This document shows positions 17,448 through 26,563 of a stretch of 64,000 nucleotides of DNA, piece by piece. The notes under the pieces are model-generated. The model saw nothing but the letters and a program-made list of their open reading frames with translations. It ran no database searches and was not told the origin of the DNA. The translations under genes were made by a program, and so were the position numbers. Source of the stretch: Nocardia sp. NBC_00403 (lineage in GTDB: Bacteria; Actinomycetota; Actinomycetes; Mycobacteriales; Mycobacteriaceae); the NCBI RefSeq assembly GCF_036046055.1, contig NZ_CP107939.1, forward strand, positions 6,882,001 to 6,946,000. The letters are read 5' to 3'. Numbering within the stretch: position 1 is the stretch's first letter; every line of letters begins with the position of its first letter.

Positions 17448-17627
17448 GAGGGAGCGAACCCTACGCGCGACGTTCGCTTCGCCCCACCGGGAGGGAGCGA
17501 GTCTTACGAGCGACGTTCGCGGCCGGCTCGCGTCCGAGCGGCCGAAGCGCATGCGACGAAGTCGCGAGTCTCGGCCGCTCGGACGCGAGCCTTCGGGGCC
17601 GCGAACACGCAGCGCCGCAGGCGCTGC
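17448..17627. repeat. Direct repeats plus nested inverted repeats between convergent genes
   Basis: Two 30-base direct repeats lie at 17448-17477 and 17491-17520. Both start with GAGGGAGCGA and end with GCGACGTTCGC, differing in the middle. Next to them is a perfect 21-bp inverted repeat (17525-17545 with 17571-17591) whose loop holds GCGAC-GAA-GTCGC. A further 10 bp (GTTCGCGGCC at 17515-17524, GGCCGCGAAC at 17597-17606) extends the stem across a five-base bulge. A last hairpin, GCAGCGCC-GCA-GGCGCTGC, spans 17609-17627. It is placed between two convergent stops, so it may terminate both, but it is far larger than needed. Confidence 0.8.
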
Positions 17628-17641
17628 AAATCCAACACAGA

Positions 17642-18604
17642 TCAGTTCAAGCCGAGCTGCTGCATCGCGGACCCGTCGGCGCCACGACGCGGTTCCTGCG
17701 GCATCCGCGGCGGGATCACTGTGGCGGGCGTGGCCTGGGCCGCGGCTTGGGCTGCCGCTGCTTGCTGCTGCGCCTCCACCTGCTGCTGATGTGCGGCCGC
17801 GAGCTGCTCGGCCAGTTCCTGCGGCAGCACCACGGCGAGGGGTTCACGCACCGGCATCGGGTCGTCGCCGCGGCGAATCACGGTCTCGCTGAGGATGGCT
17901 CGCGCGGCCGTGACCAGCGGTCCGCCCGCGTCGGCGGCGCCTGCCGGGCCCGCGGCGACGAGACGGACCATCCAGCGAGGCCCGTCGACTCCGATGAACC
18001 GGAGGTCGGCACCCTCGGTGATGGCGAGCAGCTCGCGGCCCCACGGTCCGGTCTCGACTGCGACCCTGGCGCCGTCCTTGCGTAATGATTCGGCGAGATC
18101 GGCTGCCACCGTGCGCCATTGGCCTGCCGACTTCGGCGCAGCGTAGGCCGCGACGGTGATTCGGCCGTGTTCGGTGGCCAGGTGCACCGCCTGCGGGGTG
18201 CCGTCGGGGGTCATCTCGACCTGCAGCTGGCCGCCCGGCGGCACCGGCAGGATCACCGATCCGAGGTCGAGGCGCTGGTCGGCCACATCCTCGAGCAGCT
18301 CGGCGACGTCGTTGTAGTCGTAGGGGCCGGACTTCGGCGCGTCGGTGTCATCGTCGTAATCGGCGTCGTCATAGTCGTCGTAGTCGGCCGCAGCGTACGC
18401 GGCCGGGACGTAATCGGCTGGGATGATGGGGTTTTCGTCGGTGATGGGCTCATCAACTGGAATGATGGGATTTTCGTCGGTGATGGGCTCATCGTCGTAA
18501 CCCGGCTGCGCGTACTCGGCGTCGAAGTATTCGGGCGCCTCGTCGTACAGCTCATCGGCATACCGGTCGTCGGACTTCTTCTTCCTTCCGAACATTGCTG
18601 TCAT
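17642..18604 (-). CDS. DUF3710 family protein
   Basis: A 320-residue protein of the DUF3710 family (Rv2696c). The first 100 residues are acidic and Tyr/Asp-rich and contain a tandem duplication of [12 protein letters not shown] (residues 38-49 and 51-62). The conserved domain follows ([20 protein letters not shown] to about residue 255). The tail is Gln/Ala-rich ([20 protein letters not shown]). The function is unknown; the N-terminal repeat is probably disordered. The ATG at 18604 overlaps the dut stop by ATGA, supporting this start and coupling to dut. Confidence 0.88.
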   Translation of the reverse strand: MTAMFGRKKKSDDRYADELYDEAPEYFDAEYAQPGYDDEPITDENPIIPVDEPITDENPIIPADYVPAAYAAADYDDYDDADYDDDTDAPKSGPYDYNDVAELLEDVADQRLDLGSVILPVPPGGQLQVEMTPDGTPQAVHLATEHGRITVAAYAAPKSAGQWRTVAADLAESLRKDGARVAVETGPWGRELLAITEGADLRFIGVDGPRWMVRLVAAGPAGAADAGGPLVTAARAILSETVIRRGDDPMPVREPLAVVLPQELAEQLAAAHQQQVEAQQQAAAAQAAAQATPATVIPPRMPQEPRRGADGSAMQQLGLN

Positions 18605-19098
18605 GCCTCCTTACCGGCCGAGCCCGCCCCATCGGCCTGCGCGGTCAGACTCGCGTGACCGCCGCTCGAGCCGTATCCGCCCGCGCCGCGCGCGGTGTCG
18701 TCGAGCGTGTCGACCTCGACGAAATCGACCAGCTCCACTCGTTGCACGAGCAGCTGCGCGATCCGGTCGCCGCGCCGCAGCTCGATCGGGGTGCGCAGGT
18801 CGTGATTGACCAGGCACACCTTGATTTCACCGCGATACCCCGCGTCGACCGTGCCGGGGGTATTGACCACCGACAGCCCGGTTTTGGCCGCGAGGCCCGA
18901 CCGGGGATGGATGAGGCCGACGGTGCCGACCGGTAGCGCAACAGCGACGCCGGTGCCGACCAGCACCCGCTCGCCCGGCTCCAGGATGACGTCTTCCGTG
19001 GTGCACAGATCCACGCCCGCGTCACCGTCATGGGCGCGCACGGGCATGGGGATGCCGGGATCAAGCCGCAGCAAGGGTATGGGTGAAAGTGCGTTCAC
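18601..19098 (-). CDS. dut: Deoxyuridine 5'-triphosphate nucleotidohydrolase
   Basis: A 165-residue trimeric dUTPase that hydrolyses dUTP to dUMP and pyrophosphate, keeping uracil out of DNA and feeding dTMP synthesis. Conserved motifs are visible in order: [11 protein letters not shown] (1), [11 protein letters not shown] (2), [13 protein letters not shown] (3), [14 protein letters not shown] (4) and the glycine-rich [13 protein letters not shown] (5). I favour the GTG at 19098 ([15 protein letters not shown]) because it matches family length; the frame is open to 19131. Its stop overlaps the DUF3710 start. Confidence 0.96.
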   Translation of the reverse strand: MNALSPIPLLRLDPGIPMPVRAHDGDAGVDLCTTEDVILEPGERVLVGTGVAVALPVGTVGLIHPRSGLAAKTGLSVVNTPGTVDAGYRGEIKVCLVNHDLRTPIELRRGDRIAQLLVQRVELVDFVEVDTLDDTARGAGGYGSSGGHASLTAQADGAGSAGKEA

Positions 19099-19150
19099 GT
19101 TGATCGAGCCTACGCGTAAGCCGCTGACCACCGTGACTTAGTGTTGAGTC

Positions 19151-19684
19151 GTGTCGGACCAGCCCAATCCCGCGACGACGGACCACGAAAACGACAGCCA
19201 GCACCCCTACCGCGAACGCCTGTGGGTGCCGCTGTGGTGGTGGCCGGTGGCCTTCGCCATCACCGGGCTGCTTGCCGCCGAAATTCATATGGGCGCGCCC
19301 GGAGTCCGGGCGTGGCTGCCGTATGTGGCGCTGTTCCCGGTGCCGGTGTGGGTGCTGTTGTGGCTGAGCCGCCATCGGGTAGAGGTCGCGCCGGATTCAA
19401 CCGGCACGCCGGAGCTGCGCGTCGATCGCGCACATCTGCCCGCGACCTTCGTGGCACGCGCGGCAGCTGTTGCGCCGACAGCGAAAAGCGCGGCGCTGGG
19501 TCGCCAGCTCGACCCGGCCGCCTATGTACAACATCGGCCGTGGATCGGACCGATGGTTGTCCTCGTGCTCGACGACCCGGACGATCCGACGCCGTACTGG
19601 CTGGTCAGTACGCGACGGCCCGAACGGGTCCTTGCCGCGCTTGGCATACCTGGCACAGAGCCTGGCGTGCCGAGCGCGGGCTGA
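19151..19684 (+). CDS. DUF3093 membrane protein
   Basis: A 177-residue protein of the DUF3093 family (Rv2698). After a polar N-terminus with RERLWVPLWWWP, two transmembrane segments follow (VAFAITGLLAAEIHMGAPG and WLPYVALFPVPVWVLLWL). A soluble PH-like beta domain then ends in YWLVSTRRPERVLAAL. The function is unknown. The GTG at 19151 gives MSDQPNPATTD. It is divergent from dut, with about 50 bases between the preferred starts. Confidence 0.85.
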   Translation: MSDQPNPATTDHENDSQHPYRERLWVPLWWWPVAFAITGLLAAEIHMGAPGVRAWLPYVALFPVPVWVLLWLSRHRVEVAPDSTGTPELRVDRAHLPATFVARAAAVAPTAKSAALGRQLDPAAYVQHRPWIGPMVVLVLDDPDDPTPYWLVSTRRPERVLAALGIPGTEPGVPSAG

Positions 19685-19703
19685 CCTCGATCTCGCTGCG
19701 AGA

Positions 19704-20006
19704 TCAGGCGGCGCAGTCCATGCAAATCAACTGACCGCCGCTTTCACTGGCCAGCCTGCTCCGGTGATGAACCAGGAAACAGCTGGAACAGGTGAACTCA
19801 TCGGCCTGCTTCGGGATCACTCGAACCGTCAGCACTTCCTCGGACAGGTCCGCGCCGGGAAGCTCGAACGACTCCGCGGTATCGGATTCGTCGATATCCA
19901 CGACGGCGGACTGTGCCTCGTTGCGACGAGCCTTCAGCTCCTCCAGCGAATCTTCCGACACTTCGTCGGTTTCGGTGCGCCTCGGTGCGTCATAGTCGGT
20001 TGCCAT
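19704..20006 (-). CDS. DUF4193 zinc-ribbon protein
   Basis: A 100-residue acidic protein. The N-terminal two thirds are Glu/Asp-rich (TDEVSEDSLEELKARRNEAQ). The C-terminus holds a zinc ribbon, C-SS-C (FTCSSCFLVHH) and C-MD-C (LICMDCAA). It matches the DUF4193 family (Rv2699c). RbpA-like or ribosome/polymerase-associated roles have been suggested for such ribbons, but nothing here proves one. It is divergent from cei. Confidence 0.88.
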   Translation of the reverse strand: MATDYDAPRRTETDEVSEDSLEELKARRNEAQSAVVDIDESDTAESFELPGADLSEEVLTVRVIPKQADEFTCSSCFLVHHRSRLASESGGQLICMDCAA

Positions 20007-20382
20007 GTCGTCTTCCCCTCGTCCTTACTCCGTATATCCCGGACCGGCCGCATCAGTCACGATTCCTCTCGGAATCGCGCTGACCCGCACCGCCCCGCCG
20101 GTGGTGCACATCACACGTGCACCGGTCGCCTATCAGGTCGGACCCATTCGATCCATCACTGATAGCGTTTGGTGAACGCAGGACATGCCCTGCTTGTTCC
20201 CGCGACCGACCACCATTTTCGCCGCCAGTGATTCGATCTGGGCCGCCAGACAATAGCGGACCGCGCGGCAAAAGTCGCAATCAAAACACAGACGAGTCGA
20301 AACCGACGACGAATCGACACCATTTGTCGAACTCGCCGAGACCTTGCGCACCGTCACCGAGACAATTTCGTACAGTGTGCTC
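20007..20382. promoter_or_regulatory. 376-base intergenic region with two palindromes
   Basis: No convincing gene lies here. CGATTCC-TCTC-GGAATCG (20060-20077) is a perfect 7-bp palindrome about 54 bases upstream of the DUF4193 start. GGTGCAC-N7-GTGCACC (20103-20123) is a second 7-bp one further upstream. The rest, towards cei, is lower in GC than its surroundings (20260-20370), fitting promoters for the divergent genes. Confidence 0.4.
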
Positions 20383-21063
20383 GTGGTTTCACTGATCACC
20401 GAAGGCAGCGCAACGGATCAACGGGGTCAACCCTTCCTCCGACGGCGTAATCAGCCATGGCTCATCCTGGTCGGCGTGTTGGTGCTGATCTGCACAGTTG
20501 TGTGGGTCAGGGCTCTGACGACCGAGGACGACAGCGGCACGGCCATGTCGTGCAACTCTCCGAGCCCGGCAACCGACGCGAAAGCGCCGCCACCTGCGCC
20601 CTTAGGGCAGCGGCAAGGATCGTCGCGGCTGCAGGACGTCGATCCGGCGCCGCTGGCCTCGTCGAAGGTCCGGGTGCTCAATGCCAACAACAAGAGCGGG
20701 CAGGCCTCGCACATCGCCACGGCGCTCGGCGATCTCGGCTTTGCGAGCGCGCCCGGGCAGCAATTCGGTAACGATCAGATATACGTCAACGGTGACCTCG
20801 AATGCACCGGCCAGATCCGCTTCGGTGTGAACGGTCGCCCGGCCGCCGCCTCCGTGCAGCTGGTCGCGCCGTGTGCCGAGCTGATCGAGGATCAGCGTGG
20901 TGACGAGACCGTGGATCTGGTGCTCGGATCGGTGTTCGGTGAGTCACTGCGGCCGAGCACCGATGCCGAGGAGGTGCTGCGTTCGCTGAAGAACCCGGCG
21001 CCGGGTGGGTCGCCGTCGATCGACGGCACGCTGCTCGCCGCCGCACGACAGAGCCGCTGCTGA
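20383..21063 (+). CDS. cei: Envelope integrity protein Cei
   Basis: A 226-residue membrane-anchored protein like Rv2700, which is needed for mycobacterial envelope integrity. The N-terminal ITEGSATDQRGQPFLRRR is followed by one transmembrane helix (PWLILVGVLVLICTVVWVRA). The extracytoplasmic part contains a LytR C-terminal-type domain (KVRVLNANNKSGQASHIATA) and paired cysteines. I chose the GTG at 20383 (MVSLITEG), which matches the family start; upstream codons in the frame do not. A strong inverted repeat follows the gene. Confidence 0.9.
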   Translation: MVSLITEGSATDQRGQPFLRRRNQPWLILVGVLVLICTVVWVRALTTEDDSGTAMSCNSPSPATDAKAPPPAPLGQRQGSSRLQDVDPAPLASSKVRVLNANNKSGQASHIATALGDLGFASAPGQQFGNDQIYVNGDLECTGQIRFGVNGRPAAASVQLVAPCAELIEDQRGDETVDLVLGSVFGESLRPSTDAEEVLRSLKNPAPGGSPSIDGTLLAAARQSRC

Positions 21064-21076
21064 ACCACGCGTCCCG

Positions 21077-21107
21077 GGCTCGGTGCTGAACCGTTCAGCA
21101 CCGAGCC
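21077..21107. terminator. Bidirectional terminator between cei and suhB
   Basis: GGCTCGGTGCTGAAC (21077-21091) and GTTCAGCACCGAGCC (21093-21107) make a perfect 15-bp inverted repeat between two convergent stop codons. Only one base separates the arms, so the innermost pairs form the loop. No U-tract is seen. Confidence 0.75.
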
Positions 21108-21123
21108 TGCCGCACCGGGTCCG

Positions 21124-22041
21124 CTAGGCGTCCGGGATCGGGTCGGTTGCGCCGACCCGATCGAGCAGCTCGATCAACTCATCGGCGATTCCCGGTGCCG
21201 CGGCGGCCACCAGATCGCCTGCCGCGCCGGGGTTGATAGCCGGTGGCAGGACGAGCCGCGCGCCCGCCTCCGCGGCGATCAGGGCCCCGGCCGCCCAGTC
21301 CCACGCATTGAGCCCGTGCTCGTAGTAGGCATCGACACGGCCGGACGCAACCAGGCACAAATCCAGGGCCGCCGCACCGAACCGCCGGATATCCCGAATG
21401 TTCGGCAGCACCTCGGCGACCAATGCGGCCTGCCTGGCACGCCGGTGGGTGCCATAGGCGAATCCGGTGGCCACCAATGCCAGCGACATCGACTCGACCG
21501 GCGTGCAGCGCAAGTGTTCGACGGTGCCGTCGGCATCCTCCCGCGCCGCGCCGAGACCGAGTCCGGCGCTGTAGGTCGATGCCCGCGCGACATCGACAAC
21601 CGCGCCCGCGACGGGCCGTCCGCCGCGAACCGCGGCGACCGACACGGCATAGCCCGGAATGCCGTACAGAAAGTTGACGGTGCCGTCGATCGGGTCGACC
21701 ACCCAGTAGATCGTGTCCTCGGCGCCACCTGCCAGGCTGCCGCCGCCTTCCTCACCGAGGATCGGGTCACCGGGACGCAGGTCGGCGAGCAGCTCGCGGA
21801 TCAGTTCCTCGGTCTCGGTGTCCACGACGGTCACCGGGTCGGTGGGATGTCCTTTCGTCTGCACGTCACCTGCGACGCGCGCACCGTCCGGACCGAAGAC
21901 TTCGGGACGGCGCGCCCGGACATGTGCGGCAGCGGTCTGCGCGAGATAGACGGCGATCCGGCGCAGCTCGGCCTCGTCGCCCGAGGGCGTCGAAGGGGCT
22001 TCAACAGTGACTGGCGACGTGGTTTTCAGCACGACCTCCAT
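21124..22041 (-). CDS. suhB: Inositol-1-monophosphatase family protein
   Basis: A 305-residue metal-dependent phosphatase expected to release inositol from inositol 1-phosphate, feeding phosphatidylinositol mannosides and mycothiol. Metal-binding motifs are GEEGGG, WVVDPIDGTVNFLYGIPGYA and, near the C-terminus, AWDWAAGALIAAEAGARL. It matches Rv2701c in sequence and place. I take the ATG at 22041 (MEVVLKTTSPVT); the frame is open further to 22122 with no family sequence. It is divergent from ppgK. Confidence 0.93.
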   Translation of the reverse strand: MEVVLKTTSPVTVEAPSTPSGDEAELRRIAVYLAQTAAAHVRARRPEVFGPDGARVAGDVQTKGHPTDPVTVVDTETEELIRELLADLRPGDPILGEEGGGSLAGGAEDTIYWVVDPIDGTVNFLYGIPGYAVSVAAVRGGRPVAGAVVDVARASTYSAGLGLGAAREDADGTVEHLRCTPVESMSLALVATGFAYGTHRRARQAALVAEVLPNIRDIRRFGAAALDLCLVASGRVDAYYEHGLNAWDWAAGALIAAEAGARLVLPPAINPGAAGDLVAAAAPGIADELIELLDRVGATDPIPDA

Positions 22042-22211
22042 CGCATCACAGATCCTCGCCGAACGCGCAGCAGCGCACGCCATTACTCTTGTCGTGCACG
22101 ACACAGCGCCGTCGTCGGGCACAAGCTCATTCGCGTGCCTTGCGGCCGTGGCGGGGACTGTGCGGCGGCGTCATCATCACACCGGCCAGCACAGGGAACG
22201 AGGGAATCGTC

Positions 22212-22970
22212 ATGTCCGCTCGGGGGCACGCATTCGGTATCGATATCGGTGGCAGCGGCGTCAAGGGCGCCGCGGTGGATCTGGCCACCGGTGGGCTCGT
22301 CCATGAGCGGATCAAGATCGCGACACCGCATCCGTCGACACCGCAGGCGGTCGCCGACACGGTGGCCAAGGTCGTCGCTCAGGCGGACTGGGACGGTCCG
22401 GTCGGCGTCACGCTGCCGTGTGTGGTGCTCGAGGGCGTCGCACGCACCGCGGCCAATGTCGACAAGGCCTGGATCGGCACCGACGCGCGGGCGCTGTTCT
22501 CCGACGCCCTCGGCGGCCGGGAGGTCACCGTGCTCAACGACGCGGACGCGGCCGGCCTGGCCGAAGACCGTTATGGCGCGGCAAGGGATTTCGCCGGTCT
22601 GGTGCTGCTGCTGACCTTCGGCACCGGCATCGGCTCGGCGTTGATCTTCCACGGCACGCTGGTGCCCAATAGCGAATTGGGCCATCTCGAGATCGGCGGC
22701 ATGGAGGCCGAGCATCGGGCCGCCGCCTCGATCAAGGACCGTGACGGCCTGTCCTACGAGCAGTGGGCGGCGGAGGTCAGCATGGTGCTGAGCGGTCTGG
22801 AGAATCTTTTCTGGCCGAAGGTGATCGTCGCAGGTGGCGGCATCAGCCGCGATGCGGACCAGTGGATTCCTTTGCTGACCAACCGAACTCCGGTGATTCC
22901 CGCGGATCTGCGCAATACCGCGGGTATCGTCGGCGCGGCGATGGCCATCGACGCGGGCATCGCGCCGTGA
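22212..22970 (+). CDS. ppgK: Polyphosphate glucokinase
   Basis: A 252-residue ROK-family kinase that phosphorylates glucose using polyphosphate (or ATP). The phosphate-binding loop FGIDIGGSGVKGAAVDL is near the start. LNDADAAGLAEDRYG holds the catalytic Asp, and LTFGTGIGSALIFHG and LGHLEIGGMEAEH are further sugar- and phosphate-binding segments. The ATG at 22212 follows AGGGAA. Placement between suhB and sigA equals Rv2702. Confidence 0.96.
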   Translation: MSARGHAFGIDIGGSGVKGAAVDLATGGLVHERIKIATPHPSTPQAVADTVAKVVAQADWDGPVGVTLPCVVLEGVARTAANVDKAWIGTDARALFSDALGGREVTVLNDADAAGLAEDRYGAARDFAGLVLLLTFGTGIGSALIFHGTLVPNSELGHLEIGGMEAEHRAAASIKDRDGLSYEQWAAEVSMVLSGLENLFWPKVIVAGGGISRDADQWIPLLTNRTPVIPADLRNTAGIVGAAMAIDAGIAP

Positions 22971-23187
22971 TGCGGCGCGGCGTTTTGTGCGCCGAGCCGA
23001 GGTTCCGAGGACCCGCCAATGCGACAGGTGGCCATGGGTACCCTGGTTCGATCGTTACAATGGAAAGTACTCCGGCCGCGAGCCGGAAACCCCCAGCCCG
23101 GCACTCCGCCGGTGAAACCCGACAGACCGCTCCGCCGGAACACCACTCTGGCGTGACGCCGCACGAGACCGTCACGAAAGGGCGTAC

Positions 23188-24537
23188 GTGGTAGCCACGA
23201 CCCGTCAGACCGCCGACTCGGCCGAGGCCGACTCCGCAGATGTAACCGAAGCACGGCCGGTCCGCAAGGCTGCTGCGAAGAAGGCCCCGGCGAAGAAGGC
23301 CGCAGCCAAGAAGGCTCCGGCCAAGAAGGCCGCTGCCAAGGCGCCCGCAAAGAAGGCCGCGAGCAAGAAGGCCGATGGCGAGCCCGGCGAGGAAAACCTC
23401 GACGAGGAGTCGCTCGATCTCGAGGACCTCGGCGATCTGGAGGTGTCCGAGGACGACCTCGTCGAGGAGGAGGTTGTCGACGACCCTGCCGAGGAGGTCG
23501 CCGACGACGAAGCCGAGGCCGAGCCGACGGCAGCCGACAAGGCTTCCGGCGACTTCGTCTGGGACGAGGAAGAATCCGAGGCACTGCGGCAGGCCCGCAA
23601 GGATGCCGAGCTCACCGCCTCGGCCGACTCGGTGCGTGCCTACCTCAAGCAGATCGGCAAGGTCGCGCTGCTCAACGCCGAGGAGGAGGTCGAACTCGCC
23701 AAGCGGATCGAGGCCGGCCTCTACGCGGCGGAGAAGGTGCGCGAGTTCGCCGAGCAGGGTGAGAAGCTGCCGGTCGCCATGCGCCGCGACTACACCTGGA
23801 TCGTGCGCGACGGCAACCGCGCCAAGAACCACCTGCTGGAAGCCAACCTGCGCCTGGTTGTCTCGCTGGCCAAGCGCTACACCGGTCGCGGCATGGCGTT
23901 CCTGGATCTGATCCAGGAGGGCAACCTCGGCCTGATCCGCGCGGTGGAGAAGTTCGACTACACCAAGGGCTACAAGTTCTCCACGTACGCCACCTGGTGG
24001 ATCCGGCAGGCCATCACCCGCGCCATGGCCGACCAGGCCCGCACCATCCGTATCCCGGTGCACATGGTCGAGGTCATCAACAAGCTCGGTCGCATCCAGC
24101 GCGAGCTGCTCCAGGATCTGGGCCGTGAGCCCACTCCGGAGGAGCTGGCCAAGGAAATGGACATCACGCCGGAGAAGGTGCTGGAGATCCAGCAGTACGC
24201 GCGTGAGCCCATCTCGCTGGACCAGACCATCGGTGACGAGGGTGACAGCCAGCTCGGTGACTTCATCGAGGACTCCGAAGCCGTTGTCGCGGTCGACGCG
24301 GTGAGCTTCACGCTGCTGCAGGATCAGCTGCAGTCGGTGCTGGAGACGCTGTCGGAGCGCGAGGCGGGCGTGGTCCGGTTGCGCTTCGGTCTCACCGACG
24401 GCCAGCCGCGCACACTCGACGAGATCGGTCAGGTCTACGGAGTTACCCGTGAGCGCATCCGGCAGATCGAGTCGAAGACCATGAGCAAGCTGCGCCACCC
24501 CAGCCGCTCTCAGGTGCTGCGGGACTACCTCGACTAG
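23188..24537 (+). CDS. sigA: Principal RNA polymerase sigma factor
   Basis: A 449-residue group 1 sigma factor. The N-terminal extension is rich in Lys-Ala-Pro repeats ([12 protein letters not shown]) followed by an acidic stretch, as in mycobacterial SigA. Region 1.2 starts at [20 protein letters not shown]. Region 2 holds the core-binding and -10 motif [20 protein letters not shown]. Region 3 is [20 protein letters not shown], and region 4 is [20 protein letters not shown]. The GTG at 23188 is preceded by GAAAGGG. It directs housekeeping transcription. The following hairpin terminates it. Confidence 0.97.
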   Translation: MVATTRQTADSAEADSADVTEARPVRKAAAKKAPAKKAAAKKAPAKKAAAKAPAKKAASKKADGEPGEENLDEESLDLEDLGDLEVSEDDLVEEEVVDDPAEEVADDEAEAEPTAADKASGDFVWDEEESEALRQARKDAELTASADSVRAYLKQIGKVALLNAEEEVELAKRIEAGLYAAEKVREFAEQGEKLPVAMRRDYTWIVRDGNRAKNHLLEANLRLVVSLAKRYTGRGMAFLDLIQEGNLGLIRAVEKFDYTKGYKFSTYATWWIRQAITRAMADQARTIRIPVHMVEVINKLGRIQRELLQDLGREPTPEELAKEMDITPEKVLEIQQYAREPISLDQTIGDEGDSQLGDFIEDSEAVVAVDAVSFTLLQDQLQSVLETLSEREAGVVRLRFGLTDGQPRTLDEIGQVYGVTRERIRQIESKTMSKLRHPSRSQVLRDYLD

Positions 24538-24552
24538 ATCGAAACGGTTCCG

Positions 24553-24587
24553 ACAGGCCCGTATCCGCTCGGCGGATGCGGGCCTGT
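24553..24587 (+). terminator. Rho-independent terminator after sigA
   Basis: ACAGGCCCGTATCCGC (24553-24568) pairs with GCGGATGCGGGCCTGT (24572-24587) around a TCG loop, 16 pairs with a single mismatch that can wobble in RNA. It is followed by TTCGTT, a short T-rich tail, and starts 16 bases after the sigA stop. Confidence 0.85.
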
Positions 24588-24756
24588 TTCGTTATCCGAC
24601 CGCTAACCAATTTCGGTTTCAACCAAACCATGAAGTGACCGAAACCACTTCTGCGGATTGAATTTTCGAGACTCGAGCCGCGCAGTCCTGCCGTATCGTC
24701 TGACCCGCTGTCGTTTCAATAGCCGGATGTTCTTACTCCGGCATAGGGGGCGTTAC

Positions 24757-25623
24757 GTGCTAGATATTCATCATTTCAGTTACGGGTTGCTCACCCCACT
24801 TCTGGCCTACACCATGTCCGTCACCGGATGCCTGCTCGGATTGCAGTGCGCCGCAAGGGCACGCACCGGAGACAGCCGCGGAGGCTGGATCGTCGCCGCC
24901 GCGATCTCCATCGGCGGCACCGGCATCTGGGTCATGCATTTCATTGCGATGCTTGGCTTTTCGATCCGCGGCACCGAGATTCGCTACGACGTCCCGCTCA
25001 CCCTGTTGAGCGCGGTCACCGCGATGACGGTGGTCGGCATCGGGCTGGTCATCGTGATCAGGCCGCAGCCGACAGTGCTCGGTCTGCTGGCAGGCGGGAG
25101 CTTCACCGGCATCGGGGTCGGCGCGATGCACTACACGGGGATGTATGCGATGAAGTCGGACGCGAACATCGCCTACGACTCGACGCTGGTTGCGCTGTCG
25201 ATGGTGATCGCCGTCGTCGCTGCGACCGTCGCGCTCTGGTTCACGTTGCGCGTCACGGGTCTTCTCGCCACCGTCGCCGCGGCGCTGATCATGGGCGTCG
25301 CGGTGTGCGGCATGCACTACACCGGGATGGCGTCGATGCACGCACACCGCAACGACCATGCGATGCCGCCGTCGGGCACCGGCGCGATGGAGCTGATCGC
25401 CCCGGTGATCGTGGTGATAAGCGTGGTCAGCATGCTGCTGCTCATCAGCGTCAGCCTCACCGACATCGATCGCAGTATCGACCTGCCGCCACTGAAGCTG
25501 AGCAATGTGCGCACGGAAAGTGCTGCCGCACGAAGGGTTTCGATCGCGCAGCCCGAGCCGCTGGAGCCCGCGACGGCCTACTGGCCGACCATCGAGATCA
25601 GCGACCGGCCCCGATCGAGATGA
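24757..25623 (+). CDS. MHYT-domain integral membrane sensor
   Basis: A 288-residue membrane protein with seven predicted helices and three MHYT-type motifs: MHFIAML near residue 60, MHYTGMYAM near 125 and MHYTGMASM near 188. The His and Met residues of these motifs are proposed to bind copper and sense a diatomic gas such as O2, CO or NO. No GGDEF, EAL or kinase domain follows; the tail after the last helix is about 60 polar residues. I chose the GTG at 24757 because GGGGG lies a few bases upstream. Its last 26 bases overlap the end of eutC on the other strand. Confidence 0.9.
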   Translation: MLDIHHFSYGLLTPLLAYTMSVTGCLLGLQCAARARTGDSRGGWIVAAAISIGGTGIWVMHFIAMLGFSIRGTEIRYDVPLTLLSAVTAMTVVGIGLVIVIRPQPTVLGLLAGGSFTGIGVGAMHYTGMYAMKSDANIAYDSTLVALSMVIAVVAATVALWFTLRVTGLLATVAAALIMGVAVCGMHYTGMASMHAHRNDHAMPPSGTGAMELIAPVIVVISVVSMLLLISVSLTDIDRSIDLPPLKLSNVRTESAAARRVSIAQPEPLEPATAYWPTIEISDRPRSR

Positions 25624-26563
25624 TCTCCCCCGCGCCCACCGCAGCGGTGCGCGAGGTGTCCTTCAGGTCGACGCCCGACCTGCCGAGCAGTCGAGCGCCG
25701 GAAACCAAGCCCGCCACCACCTTTGCCGCCTGCGCATAACCCAGCCCGTCCGGCGGGTGGATGTTGGAAATGCAGTTTCGGTCGGCATCGGTCCGGCCCG
25801 GCCTCGGCAGGTGGGTCAGGTAGATGCCTAGGCTGTCGGCCACCGACAGTCCCGGCCGCTCGCCGATCAGCACGACAACCGTTGCCACACCCATGAATTC
25901 GGCTATGTGGTCGCCGAGAGCGACCCGAGCCTGCGTGGCGATCACCGGGGCCGCGATCGAATACCGCGGCGCGAGTTCCTCGATGAGGGCGGCGAGCATG
26001 GCGGGGCCGTGATCTGTCAGTGCGCGCGGCGAAAGCCCGTCTGCCAGTACGAATCCGATCTCCGCACCGCTGTGCGGCACATGCGATATAGCATGCTCGC
26101 CTGCCGATGAAGTGGCGGGCACCCGCCCCAGATCGGGCCTGCGCAGGTACTCGGCGCGGTCGCGGGCCCGGCTGCGCACGTGCGCGACGTCCCCCAATCC
26201 CAGCCCCGTGATCTGCTCGGCCAATTCGGCCACACCCAGCGGCATGTGCACCGCATCGCGGGCCGCCGCGTGCGCGGCACGAAACTCCAGCACTCGTCCC
26301 GTCGGGAGAGCGTCACCGGTGCGGCCGAGTCCGATCCTGGCCTGGGTGGTGCGCCGCAGTTCTTGCCAGAACCGTTGCTCCGCAGCGTAATCCGATCCGA
26401 TCACGGGCGACGCCACGCTGCCCGCTTCCTGTCGATCGGCACCCGGCACGGCGTCTGCGGGCCGCCCTTCGACGACCGCGCTCTGCCGACGGCCCGCCGC
26501 TGCGGTGCGGGCATCGAACTCGGACAGCGCAACGAAGTCCGCGGACGAGCTGTCGCCGCTCAT
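25598..26563 (-). CDS. eutC: Ethanolamine ammonia-lyase small subunit
   Basis: A 321-residue small subunit of the adenosylcobalamin-dependent lyase that splits ethanolamine to acetaldehyde and ammonia. Family segments include LEFRAAHAAARDAVHMPLGV, VVVLIGERPGLSVADSLGIY and, near the end, NCISNIHPPDGLGYAQAAKV. The N-terminal 80 residues are variable and Ser/Ala-rich. The ATG at 26563 overlaps the eutB stop by ATGA, giving coupled translation and a fixed subunit ratio. The 3' end overlaps the convergent MHYT gene. Confidence 0.95.
   Translation of the reverse strand: MSGDSSSADFVALSEFDARTAAAGRRQSAVVEGRPADAVPGADRQEAGSVASPVIGSDYAAEQRFWQELRRTTQARIGLGRTGDALPTGRVLEFRAAHAAARDAVHMPLGVAELAEQITGLGLGDVAHVRSRARDRAEYLRRPDLGRVPATSSAGEHAISHVPHSGAEIGFVLADGLSPRALTDHGPAMLAALIEELAPRYSIAAPVIATQARVALGDHIAEFMGVATVVVLIGERPGLSVADSLGIYLTHLPRPGRTDADRNCISNIHPPDGLGYAQAAKVVAGLVSGARLLGRSGVDLKDTSRTAAVGAGEIISIGAGR

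Noticed and set aside
23040..23075. GGTTCGATC in the sigA leader, reminiscent of a tRNA T-loop
   Set aside because: No acceptor, D or anticodon stem can be folded around it, so it is not a tRNA.
23273..23373. Lys/Ala repeat in sigA taken as a frameshift or histone-like fusion
   Set aside because: Such KA-rich extensions are normal for the N-terminus of mycobacterial-type SigA.
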